Positions 1 to 5,150 of a stretch of 5,944 bases of DNA are shown one piece after another. The notes below the pieces were generated by a model. The model did no database searches, had not been told where the DNA came from, and worked only from the letters and a program-made list of their open reading frames with translations. The position numbers were made by a program, and so were the translations under genes. Every line of letters starts with the position of its first letter. The first letter of the stretch is position 1. The DNA comes from an uncultured Clostridia bacterium (GTDB lineage: Bacteria; Bacillota; Clostridia; Oscillospirales; Ruminococcaceae), in assembly GCA_947302065.1 (NCBI GenBank), contig CAMYUO010000135.1:1-5944 (forward strand), read 5' to 3'.

Positions 1-566
1 CCAGCCGTCTCCTTCGGGTTCATGCCCGCCGCAGGCTCGTCAAGCAGCAAAAGCTTTGGCTGTGTCGCAAGCGCTCTTGCTATCTCCAGCTTTCTCTGCT
101 TACCGTAAGGCAGGTTTGAAGCCAGCGTGTCCGCGTCGCCCTGTAAGTCGAACGGCTCCAGCAGCTCCAGCGCCTTCTTGTTCATTTCCTTTTCTGTCTT
201 AAAGTACTTAGGCAGTCTGAAAACGCCAGTTCCCGCAGAATACTTGTAGTTATTGTGCAGTCCCACCTTAACGTTGTCAAGAACGCTGAGGTTGCTGAAA
301 AGTCTGATGTTCTGGAAGGTTCTCGCGATGCCCGCACGGTTTATCTGCATCGTGCTCATACCCGTAATGTCCTGTCCGTCAAGGATTATCGAGCCGTCAG
401 TCGGCTTGTAAACGCCTGTAAGCAGGTTGAAAATCGTCGTCTTGCCCGCACCGTTTGGTCCGATAAGACCGTACAGCTCGCCCTTTTCAATTTTTATCGA
501 GAACTCGTCAACGGCTCTCAGACCGCCGAACGAGATACCCAGCTTTTTGACCTCAAGAAGTGCCAT
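1..566 (-). CDS. livG: LivG-type branched-chain amino acid ABC transporter ATP-binding protein (partial, C-terminus outside window)
   Basis: This is one of the two ATPase subunits that power uptake through the LivH/LivM channel on the cytoplasmic face of the membrane. The 188 residues present begin MALLEVKKLG and contain Walker A GPNGAGKT (36-43), the Q-loop glutamine in TFQNIRLF (Gln85), an ABC signature of the LivG type, LPYGKQRKLEIARAL (from 152), and Walker B LLLLDEP (172-178) followed by AAGMNP. The PYG-for-SGG signature and DEPAAGMNP are hallmarks of LivG rather than LivF. The H-loop and C-terminal part lie beyond position 1; the family is usually about 250 to 260 residues. The ATG follows the livM TGA after a single base, and a ribosome binding site sits inside the livM 3' end, so the two are co-transcribed and probably translationally coupled. 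A livF gene is expected next, outside the window. The family is certain; the exact substrate is inferred from the cluster. Confidence 0.95.
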   Translation of the reverse strand, partial: MALLEVKKLGISFGGLRAVDEFSIKIEKGELYGLIGPNGAGKTTIFNLLTGVYKPTDGSIILDGQDITGMSTMQINRAGIARTFQNIRLFSNLSVLDNVKVGLHNNYKYSAGTGVFRLPKYFKTEKEMNKKALELLEPFDLQGDADTLASNLPYGKQRKLEIARALATQPKLLLLDEPAAGMNPKETA

Positions 567-567
567 A

Positions 568-1653
568 TCACTCGCCCTCCTTTGCAGTCTCGCCCGCAGG
601 CTTTTTCTTGATTATAAGCCCTTTGAGCTTTTCAAAGTTGCGCACAAAGAAGCTTCTGATAGTCGCATTCGATGTGCATATCATCATAACGATGAGCACG
701 ATAGCGTACATCAGCATTCTGTAATTGCTTATGCTTCGCAGCATCTCCGGCAGCAGTGTCAGCACGATAGCTGCGATGATGCTTCCTCTGATGCTTCCGA
801 TGCCGCCGAGAACGACGAACACGAGCACGAGTATCGAGAGGTTATAGTCGAACTTGGATGCCTGCAGAGAGTAGTAGTTGTGCGAATAGAGCACGCCTGC
901 AACGCCTGCGAGGAATGCCGTGAGGCCGAATGTGATGAGCTTGTACTTCGTGATGTTAAGACCCACGGACTCGGCAGCGATGCGGTTATCTCTGATAGAC
1001 ATAACTGCACGTCCCGTGCGGGAGTTTACAAAGTTATAGCAGATGATAACGGCGATGAAAAGAATAGCTGCCGCTATCTCGAACGTCGAGTCATTCGGCG
1101 TTCCGCTTATACCGAGAGCACCGTTTATTATCATCTTTCCGTCGGGTGCAAGACCGAGGTCGCCCTGGCTCTTGAGAGAGATGTGCAGTCCTGCGCTGTC
1201 ATAGCCGATATACAGTGCTGCAAAAACGTTCTTGATTATCTCGCCGAATGCGAGTGTAACGATAGCGAGATAGTCGCCTCTGAGTCTGAGGACAGGGATA
1301 CCGATGAGTATTCCGAACACAGCTGCGCAGATACCGCCGATAAGAATTGCAAGCGGAAATCTGATAAGCGGCTGGGTTATCGTATCCTTGACCAGATTTG
1401 AGAATATCGCACTTGAATATGCACCTATGCACATAAAGCCTGCCTGTCCGAGACTGAGCTCGCCGAGAATGCCGACCGTGAGGTTGAGCGAAATCGCGAG
1501 TATCGAATAAATGCAGATAGGCACGAGCAGACCCTGGAGCATACTGCTTATGCTGCCTGTGTTGACCATTATCTCCACGGCAGTGAAAACTATCAGTAAA
1601 AGACCATATGTAACGAAGCTCTTGCGAGTCATCGGGTTAATCTTTTTCTTCAC
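568..1653 (-). CDS. livM: LivM-type branched-chain amino acid ABC transporter permease
   Basis: This is the second of the two channel-forming inner permeases of the Liv/HAAT transporter, in the cytoplasmic membrane. The 361-residue protein is hydrophobic, with many membrane segments. It carries family landmarks: LSLGQAGFMCIGAYSSA (67-83), LRLRGDYLAIVTLAFGEI (122-139), the cytoplasmic coupling loop around SRTGRAVMSIRDNRIAAESVG (211-231) that should dock on the ATPases, and VVLGGIGSIRGS (280-291). The length fits Gram-positive LivM; E. coli LivM is longer. The start is GTG at 1653, chosen because AAAGGA lies 10 nt upstream; the in-frame ATG at 1632 has no comparable ribosome binding site. The C-terminus is a lysine-rich cytoplasmic tail. 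It sits 39 bp after livH with no promoter or terminator in the gap, and is followed by livG after one base. The family is clear; ligand specificity is not encoded here. Confidence 0.95.
   Translation of the reverse strand: MKKKINPMTRKSFVTYGLLLIVFTAVEIMVNTGSISSMLQGLLVPICIYSILAISLNLTVGILGELSLGQAGFMCIGAYSSAIFSNLVKDTITQPLIRFPLAILIGGICAAVFGILIGIPVLRLRGDYLAIVTLAFGEIIKNVFAALYIGYDSAGLHISLKSQGDLGLAPDGKMIINGALGISGTPNDSTFEIAAAILFIAVIICYNFVNSRTGRAVMSIRDNRIAAESVGLNITKYKLITFGLTAFLAGVAGVLYSHNYYSLQASKFDYNLSILVLVFVVLGGIGSIRGSIIAAIVLTLLPEMLRSISNYRMLMYAIVLIVMMICTSNATIRSFFVRNFEKLKGLIIKKKPAGETAKEGE
576..583 (-). promoter_or_regulatory. Ribosome binding site of livG inside livM
   Basis: On the minus strand AAAGGAGG lies 9 nt before the livG ATG at 566 and overlaps the last codons of livM. 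It is a near-perfect anti-16S match, supports the chosen livG start, and places initiation where ribosomes finish livM. Confidence 0.8.
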
Positions 1654-1663
1654 CTGTGATCTA

Positions 1664-1669
1664 TCCTTT
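1664..1669 (-). promoter_or_regulatory. Ribosome binding site supporting the livM GTG start
   Basis: AAAGGA on the minus strand, 10 nt before GTG at 1653. It decides between the GTG and the in-frame ATG at 1632, whose upstream bases lack a GGAGG-like motif. The 39-bp livH-livM gap (1654-1692) holds nothing else recognisable. Confidence 0.65.
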
Positions 1670-1692
1670 CGGTAATAATATTTGTGGCTGCA

Positions 1693-2574
1693 TCAGACCT
1701 TTTCGTTTACCTTCTTTCCGAGGATACCCGTAGGCTTGATGATAAGAACGAGTATCAGCACGGCAAACACGATAGCGTCTGCAAGCTGCGGCGAGATGTA
1801 TGCTCTTCCGAGTATCTCGATGACACCGATGAGTATACCGCCGATCATTGCACCGGGGATAGAACCGATTCCGCCGAAAACGGCTGCAACGAAAGCCTTG
1901 ATACCGGGCATAGCGCCGGTAGTGTTTGAAAGTGTCGGGTAAGACGAGCAGAGCAGAACGCCTGCAACAGCTGCGAGACCCGAGCCTATCGCAAAGGTGA
2001 GCGAGATGGTGCTGTTGACGTTTATGCCCATCAGCTGAGCTGCGTCCTTATCCTCGCTGACAGCGAGCATCGCTCTTCCCTTCTGCGTATGGTTTACGAA
2101 CAGTGAAAGACCAACAACAATGATTATCGATGCGATTATCGCAGCAGTGGTCTCGCCCTTGATGACCACCTTGCCGTCGAACAAGCTGATCTTCGGGATA
2201 TTGATAACAGAGGTGAATACCTTCGGCTTTTCCTTGAATATGAGCAGCGCCATATTCTGCAGAAAATAGCTCACACCTATCGCCGTGATGAGAACCGAAA
2301 GACTTGACGCCTTTCTCAGCGGCTTATACGCCACCTTTTCGATCACGATACCCAGCAGCGTGCAGGCAACTATCGCCATTATCACTGCGATCCACGGTGA
2401 AAGCTCCCATGTTATCATCGCAGTGAACACAACGTATCCACCGACCATGATAACATCACCGTGAGCAAAGTTCAGCATTTTTGCGATACCATACACCAGC
2501 GTGTAGCCGAGTGCGATAACGGCATATATGCTTCCGAGGCTTATGCCGTTTATCAGGTTATCAAGAAAAGCCAT
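1693..2574 (-). CDS. livH: LivH-type branched-chain amino acid ABC transporter permease
   Basis: This is the first of the paired permeases of the Liv/HAAT importer. The 293-residue membrane protein has the family landmarks in order: GISLGSIYAVIALGYTLVYG (10-29), KMLNFAHGD (32-40), the cytoplasmic coupling loop with GRAMLAVSEDKDAAQLMGI (166-184), AIGSGLAAVAGVL (195-207), and AAVFGGIGSIPGAMIGG (230-246). The length is close to the roughly 300 residues usual for LivH. The reading frame is open upstream to an ATG at 2709, but that extension covers the promoter and leader, is Cys- and Lys-rich and resembles no LivH. The ATG at 2574 has GGAAGGG 9 nt upstream and gives the typical MAFLDNLINGISLGS beginning. 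An ATG at 2592 lacks a ribosome binding site. It heads the livHMG unit, has its own promoter behind the livJ terminator, and is followed by livM 39 bp later. Confidence 0.95.
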   Translation of the reverse strand: MAFLDNLINGISLGSIYAVIALGYTLVYGIAKMLNFAHGDVIMVGGYVVFTAMITWELSPWIAVIMAIVACTLLGIVIEKVAYKPLRKASSLSVLITAIGVSYFLQNMALLIFKEKPKVFTSVINIPKISLFDGKVVIKGETTAAIIASIIIVVGLSLFVNHTQKGRAMLAVSEDKDAAQLMGINVNSTISLTFAIGSGLAAVAGVLLCSSYPTLSNTTGAMPGIKAFVAAVFGGIGSIPGAMIGGILIGVIEILGRAYISPQLADAIVFAVLILVLIIKPTGILGKKVNEKV

Positions 2575-2583
2575 TAAAAAACA

Positions 2584-2590
2584 CCCTTCC
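2584..2590 (-). promoter_or_regulatory. Ribosome binding site deciding the livH start
   Basis: GGAAGGG on the minus strand, 9 nt before ATG 2574. It overlaps the alternative ATG at 2592-2590, which itself has only AT-rich sequence upstream, so 2574 is the preferred start. Confidence 0.65.
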
Positions 2591-2614
2591 ATAGTTGATA
2601 AAAGTACGTTTTTG

Positions 2615-2631
2615 GGGTCGCCGCAGCACCC
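2615..2631 (-). promoter_or_regulatory. Hairpin in the livH 5' leader
   Basis: In the transcript started at the livH promoter, GGGTGC and GCGACCC can pair (six base pairs, one bulged G, loop TGCG). It is followed by C and an A-run rather than U, so it is not an intrinsic terminator as it stands. The leader from the expected start near 2653 to the ATG is about 79 nt. A competing fold exists and is described in the findings. Any function is inference. Confidence 0.35.
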
Positions 2632-2659
2632 GAAACTGCCTTGGCGCAATCTATGTTTG

Positions 2660-2688
2660 ATTATACCACATTCAAACTGCTTTTGCAA
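2660..2688 (-). promoter_or_regulatory. Sigma-A promoter of the livHMG unit, extended -10
   Basis: On the minus strand the -35 box TTGCAA (2688-2683) and the perfect -10 box TATAAT (2665-2660) are 17 bp apart, and TGG immediately before the -10 gives an extended -10 element. Start of transcription is expected near 2653. It lies just downstream of the livJ terminator, so the permeases and ATPase can be transcribed independently of livJ. Confidence 0.8.
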
Positions 2689-2720
2689 CATAAATGCGTG
2701 AAAAAACACAGATTTTTTAC

Positions 2721-2756
2721 AAAAAAAGTGAGCCGCCGCACGAAGCAGCAGCTCAC
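2721..2756 (-). terminator. Intrinsic terminator after livJ
   Basis: On the minus strand GTGAGCTGCTGC pairs with GCGGCGGCTCAC across a 5-nt loop TTCGT. This forms a 12-bp stem (two G-U wobbles) followed directly by seven T. It begins 25 nt after the livJ stop and should end most livJ transcripts before livH. Confidence 0.9.
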
Positions 2757-2781
2757 ATCATTGCGAAGTTAAAATTCCGGC

Positions 2782-3972
2782 TTATTTATCAAGTGCAGAA
2801 TAGTTGCCGTCCTTGATAACAACAGCCTTAGGATTCTTGGAAACAGCACCATCTGTGCTCCATGTCATACCCTTACCGGTAAGACCGTCATAGCTGAAGC
2901 CGTCTGTGATAGCCTTCTTGAGCTTGTCGCAAATATCGCTTGCGCTCATGTCGCCCTTTACGCTTTCCTTCTCAACGAGCTTAGCGATGATCTTTACGCC
3001 GTCGTAAGCGTCAGCAGCGAACTGGTTAGGAGTCTCGTCGTTGTACTTTGCCTTGTAAGCCTTTACGAACTTCTGAGTTGCCTCGTCCTCTGCATCAGCA
3101 GCGAAAGGAGTAAGCAGCATTACGCCCTCAGCGAGAGACTTGTCGAAGTTCTCAACAGCGAGGATACCGTCAAGACCGTCGCAGCCGAAGAACTTAGGAG
3201 AATAGTCAGCGCTCTTGCACTGTGCAAGGATCAGAGATGCTTCCTGATAGTAGATAGGCAGGAAGATAAGATCTGCATCTGCGCTCTTTGCAGCAGAGAT
3301 CTGAGCTGAGAAGTCAGTCTTGGAATCCTTTGTGAAGGACTGCTCTGCTACGATGTCAAGGCCCTTTTCGGAAGCCTCGCTCTTGAATGTGTTGTAGATA
3401 CCGGAAGAATATGCATCAGAGCTGTCGTAGATAACTGCGATCTTCTTAGCGATGCCGTTGTCTGCGATGTAGTCAGCAGAAGCTTTACCCTGGTTAGGGT
3501 CAGTGAAGCATACCTGGAAAGTGTTGTCGTTCTTGATAACGTCCTGTGCAGATGCAGAAGGTGTGATCTGGAAGATGTTATCGCTCTTGGTCTTGTCGAT
3601 AACTGCGAGGCATGAGCCTGTTGTTACAGTACCGAGCATAACCTGCATGCCCTTATCTCTGAGGGAGTTGTAAGCGTTTACAGCCTTGTCTCCGCCGTCA
3701 GCCTCGTCGTCTTCAAAAACGAGCTTGAACTTAACGCCGTTTACGCCGCCTGCCTCGTTGATCTCGTCAACAGCGAGCTGAGCTGCGTTCTTAACAGCAA
3801 CACCGTACTGTGCAGCGCTGCCTGTGAGCGGACCGCTTCCGCCGATAACGATCGTGTTCTCGTCTCCGCCGCTCTTTGCATCGGACTTGCTTGAATCACC
3901 GCAAGCTGTGAGGCAGGAGCCTGCCATAACTGCTGCAAGTGAAAGTGCCATAAATTTCTTTGCAAATTTCAT
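2782..3972 (-). CDS. livJ: Branched-chain amino acid type ABC transporter substrate-binding lipoprotein (Peripla_BP_6 / LivJ-LivK family)
   Basis: This is the extracellular receptor that captures the substrate and delivers it to LivH/LivM. The 396-residue precursor has a lysine-containing N-region, a hydrophobic segment (about 8-19) and a lipobox LTAC with the lipidated Cys24, followed by a Ser/Asp/Lys-rich linker to about residue 39. The mature part is a type I periplasmic-binding fold: IVIGGSGPLTGSAAQYG (41-57), a helix NAAQLAVDEINEAGGVNG (62-79), the ligand-side loops TTGS (117-120) and ITPSASA (136-142), the hinge-side strand KKIAVIYDSSDAYSSG (176-191), and FFGCDGLDG (261-269). The start ATG has AAAGGAG upstream at an 11-nt spacing. 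It is monocistronic by its own promoter and terminator, upstream of livHMG. Leu/Ile/Val is the likely ligand from the family, but other amino acids or amides are handled by close relatives. There is one Arg and no His in the protein, and five Cys beyond the lipidated one. Confidence 0.93.
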   Translation of the reverse strand: MKFAKKFMALSLAAVMAGSCLTACGDSSKSDAKSGGDENTIVIGGSGPLTGSAAQYGVAVKNAAQLAVDEINEAGGVNGVKFKLVFEDDEADGGDKAVNAYNSLRDKGMQVMLGTVTTGSCLAVIDKTKSDNIFQITPSASAQDVIKNDNTFQVCFTDPNQGKASADYIADNGIAKKIAVIYDSSDAYSSGIYNTFKSEASEKGLDIVAEQSFTKDSKTDFSAQISAAKSADADLIFLPIYYQEASLILAQCKSADYSPKFFGCDGLDGILAVENFDKSLAEGVMLLTPFAADAEDEATQKFVKAYKAKYNDETPNQFAADAYDGVKIIAKLVEKESVKGDMSASDICDKLKKAITDGFSYDGLTGKGMTWSTDGAVSKNPKAVVIKDGNYSALDK

Positions 3973-3983
3973 TATTCAATTCA

Positions 3984-3990
3984 CTCCTTT
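3984..3990 (-). promoter_or_regulatory. Ribosome binding site of livJ
   Basis: AAAGGAG on the minus strand, 11 nt before the ATG at 3972. It is a strong core match with a slightly long spacer, and no alternative start lies between it and the signal peptide. Confidence 0.7.
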
Positions 3991-4021
3991 ATAAATTTCC
4001 CTACTATTTTAGGATAATAAT

Positions 4022-4051
4022 AATATAACACGCATTTACGCCATTTGTCAA
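4022..4051 (-). promoter_or_regulatory. Sigma-A promoter of livJ
   Basis: On the minus strand a perfect -35 TTGACA (4051-4046) is followed by TATATT (4027-4022) at 18 bp, or TTATAT at 17 bp. TGT precedes TATATT as an extended -10. Transcription should begin near 4015, leaving a leader of about 43 nt, too short for a T-box or known riboswitch. Symmetric sequences upstream may be operator sites. Confidence 0.75.
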
Positions 4052-4060
4052 TGTAAAATC

Positions 4061-4074
4061 AAACAAAGTTGTTT
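4061..4074. promoter_or_regulatory. Palindrome abutting the livJ promoter, candidate operator
   Basis: AAACAA-AG-TTGTTT is a perfect 14-bp dyad whose edge is 9 bp upstream of the livJ -35 box, centred roughly 53 bp before the expected transcription start. That is where an activator often binds. No known regulator motif was recognised, and AT-rich DNA yields such dyads by chance, so this is a weak call. Confidence 0.3.
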
Positions 4075-4081
4075 TCAAGTG

Positions 4082-4128
4082 CAAAAAACTAATTAGGCAT
4101 TTTACACATTAAAAATGTGAGTTTTTTG
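4082..4128. repeat. Nested AT-rich inverted repeats upstream of livJ
   Basis: CAAAAAACT (4082-4090) is the reverse complement of AGTTTTTTG (4120-4128). Inside, directly against the right arm, CACATT-AAA-AATGTG (4105-4119) forms a second dyad. The left part also contains the 8-bp palindrome CTAATTAG (4089-4096). The structure lies between the SH3-gene terminator and the livJ promoter. Function unknown; possibly regulator binding or a weak plus-strand terminator-like hairpin with a T6 run. Confidence 0.4.
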
Positions 4129-4184
4129 ACGGAATATCCAATACAACTTGCATTTTCATTTGAGCCGACGCTATGGCGGCAACA

Positions 4185-4213
4185 TAAAAGAGCACCGCTG
4201 ATGCGATGCTCTC
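4185..4213 (-). terminator. Intrinsic terminator after the SH3-domain gene
   Basis: On the minus strand AGAGCATCGC pairs with GCGGTGCTCT across the loop ATCA (10 bp, one G-U) and is followed by TTT-A-T. It starts 8 nt after the TGA at 4221-4223 and isolates this gene from livJ. Confidence 0.85.
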
Positions 4214-4220
4214 ATAAATA

Positions 4221-4865
4221 TCAGAACTGTGCCTGAGTCGTTGTCTTTGGTGCTTCAAAGAACTGACCCCATGCGTAACCTGTTGTGCCGTTATAGGTGA
4301 TGTAGTACCAGCCGTTCTCATTCTTGATGAAATCGACCTCTGCACCTGCAGGAACGGTTGTCAGGTTTGCCGAGCTTGAATTCGGCTCAGGGTGAACGAG
4401 CACTGCAGAGATACACTTGATCCTCTGGCTCTGCTGTTTCTGTCCCTTTTCAGTCTTCTTATGATTGTCGTTATATTTTATAGTTTCCTTTGTCTCCTTC
4501 GACTGACGCTGGTTAAGTCCGGTTGTTGTCGTTATCGTCGTTCCCGTCGGAGATGTCACGGTGATCGTTCCGGTTTTCTGATCCTGATTGGGTTCGTGCA
4601 GGAAAAGCACCTTTGCGAACAGCATAATGATTATCGCAACGAACACCAGCGAGACAAGTATGCCGATGATGCCTTTGATCGTTGGCGACAGCAGAGGTTC
4701 TTTATCTTCTCTCTGAGGTTCGTCAGCCTCGGTTATCCTCTGGCGGAACTGTCTGCCTGCTGCACGGGCATCACGTCTGCGCTGCTCGTGAGCTTCACGC
4801 TCTGTCTGTTCGTAGTCTTCCTGTTCAAGATCATCATTCAGATTATCTTCATATCTATCAGACAT
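4221..4865 (-). CDS. Single-pass membrane protein with C-terminal bacterial SH3 domain, function unknown
   Basis: I do not recognise a named gene. The 214-residue product has three parts. Residues 1-62 are hydrophilic and highly charged, first acidic, then Arg-rich (HEQRRRDARAAGRQFRQR, 26-43), and probably a cytoplasmic helix. Residues about 64-89 form one hydrophobic membrane span; with positive charge on its N-side and no cleavage site it should orient N-in/C-out. Residues 98-149 are a Thr/Gln/Lys-rich linker with runs of Thr. Residues about 150-205 resemble an SH3b (SH3_3-like) domain: ISAVLVHPEPNSSSANLTTV, PAGAEVDF, NGWYYITYNGTTGYAWGQFF. SH3b domains often bind peptidoglycan or cell-wall peptides, so wall anchoring or sensing is plausible, but there is no catalytic domain. 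The ATG has GAGAGGA 8 nt upstream. The gene is monocistronic, between a consensus promoter and a strong terminator. Confidence 0.85.
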   Translation of the reverse strand: MSDRYEDNLNDDLEQEDYEQTEREAHEQRRRDARAAGRQFRQRITEADEPQREDKEPLLSPTIKGIIGILVSLVFVAIIIMLFAKVLFLHEPNQDQKTGTITVTSPTGTTITTTTGLNQRQSKETKETIKYNDNHKKTEKGQKQQSQRIKCISAVLVHPEPNSSSANLTTVPAGAEVDFIKNENGWYYITYNGTTGYAWGQFFEAPKTTTQAQF

Positions 4866-4873
4866 TTATATCT

Positions 4874-4880
4874 TCCTCTC
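4874..4880 (-). promoter_or_regulatory. Ribosome binding site of the SH3-domain gene
   Basis: GAGAGGA on the minus strand, 8 nt before ATG 4865. It fixes the start so that the charged N-terminal segment is included. Confidence 0.7.
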
Positions 4881-4920
4881 GTGTGAAATGATGTCTGCTA
4901 AGTTTCTTCTTAACATTACT

Positions 4921-4949
4921 ATTATACTTTTTTCACATCGCTTTGTCAA
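4921..4949 (-). promoter_or_regulatory. Perfect-consensus sigma-A promoter of the SH3-domain gene
   Basis: On the minus strand TTGACA (4949-4944) and TATAAT (4926-4921) are separated by exactly 17 bp, an exact housekeeping consensus. Transcription is expected near 4914, giving a leader of about 49 nt. A CATACTTG direct repeat overlaps the -35 region (see findings). Confidence 0.85.
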
Positions 4950-5060
4950 GTATGATGTATATGATTTTCCAAGTATGTGGGCATATTCGTCAATAATTGG
5001 CACGGCTTGTGATATTTGATTGTGACAGATGCAGAAAAATGTAAATATTCGTCTTGCCAC

Positions 5061-5088
5061 TTGAAAAATCATAACAATATGTTATACT
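5061..5088 (+). promoter_or_regulatory. Sigma-A promoter of the phosphofructokinase gene
   Basis: TTGAAA (5061-5066) and TATACT (5083-5088) are 16 bp apart, with TGT (5080-5082) forming an extended -10. Start of transcription is expected near 5095, leaving about 56 nt of leader. It is divergent from the SH3-gene promoter within the 285-bp region 4866-5150, which otherwise holds only short direct repeats. Confidence 0.7.
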
Positions 5089-5134
5089 TATTTATGGTGA
5101 ATGTTGAAAATTTAGCTTTCACAGCAATAAAGAC

Positions 5135-5142
5135 AAAGGGAG
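5135..5142 (+). promoter_or_regulatory. Ribosome binding site deciding the phosphofructokinase start
   Basis: AAAGGGAG lies 8 nt before ATG 5151. An in-frame ATG at 5094 would add 19 residues, but it coincides with the predicted transcription start and has no ribosome binding site. Confidence 0.75.
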
Positions 5143-5150
5143 AATTTCTG

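Noticed and set aside
427..1401. A 324-codon plus-strand open frame antisense to livM
   Set aside because: The translation is Cys-, His-, Asp- and Glu-rich with no fold-like pattern, and the opposite strand encodes an unmistakable LivM. It is a by-product of codon bias on the complementary strand.
2575..2709. N-terminal extension of LivH to an ATG at 2709
   Set aside because: The extra 45 codons cover a consensus promoter and leader, have no ribosome binding site and no resemblance to LivH N-termini.
3973..4015. T-box or riboswitch before livJ
   Set aside because: The expected leader is only about 43 nt and shows no conserved structure.
4040..4080. Second livJ promoter TTGAAA with TTACAT at about 16 bp
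   Set aside because: The -10 is poor and a perfect TTGACA promoter lies immediately downstream.
4109..4345. A 78-codon minus-strand frame across the SH3-gene 3' end and terminator
   Set aside because: It overlaps the SH3 gene in another frame and runs through the terminator hairpin, with no ribosome binding site.
4392..4886. A 164-codon plus-strand frame antisense to the SH3 gene
   Set aside because: Leu/Cys-rich shadow of the low-complexity and membrane-span region; the minus-strand gene has promoter, ribosome binding site, membrane span and SH3b domain.
5098..5112. Possible CodY-like box around GAAAATT
   Set aside because: Only the right half matches AATTTTCNGAAAATT; the left half has one match of seven.
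5094..5150. In-frame upstream ATG adding 19 residues to the phosphofructokinase
   Set aside because: It coincides with the predicted transcription start, lacks a ribosome binding site, and the family begins at MNIAVAQSGG.
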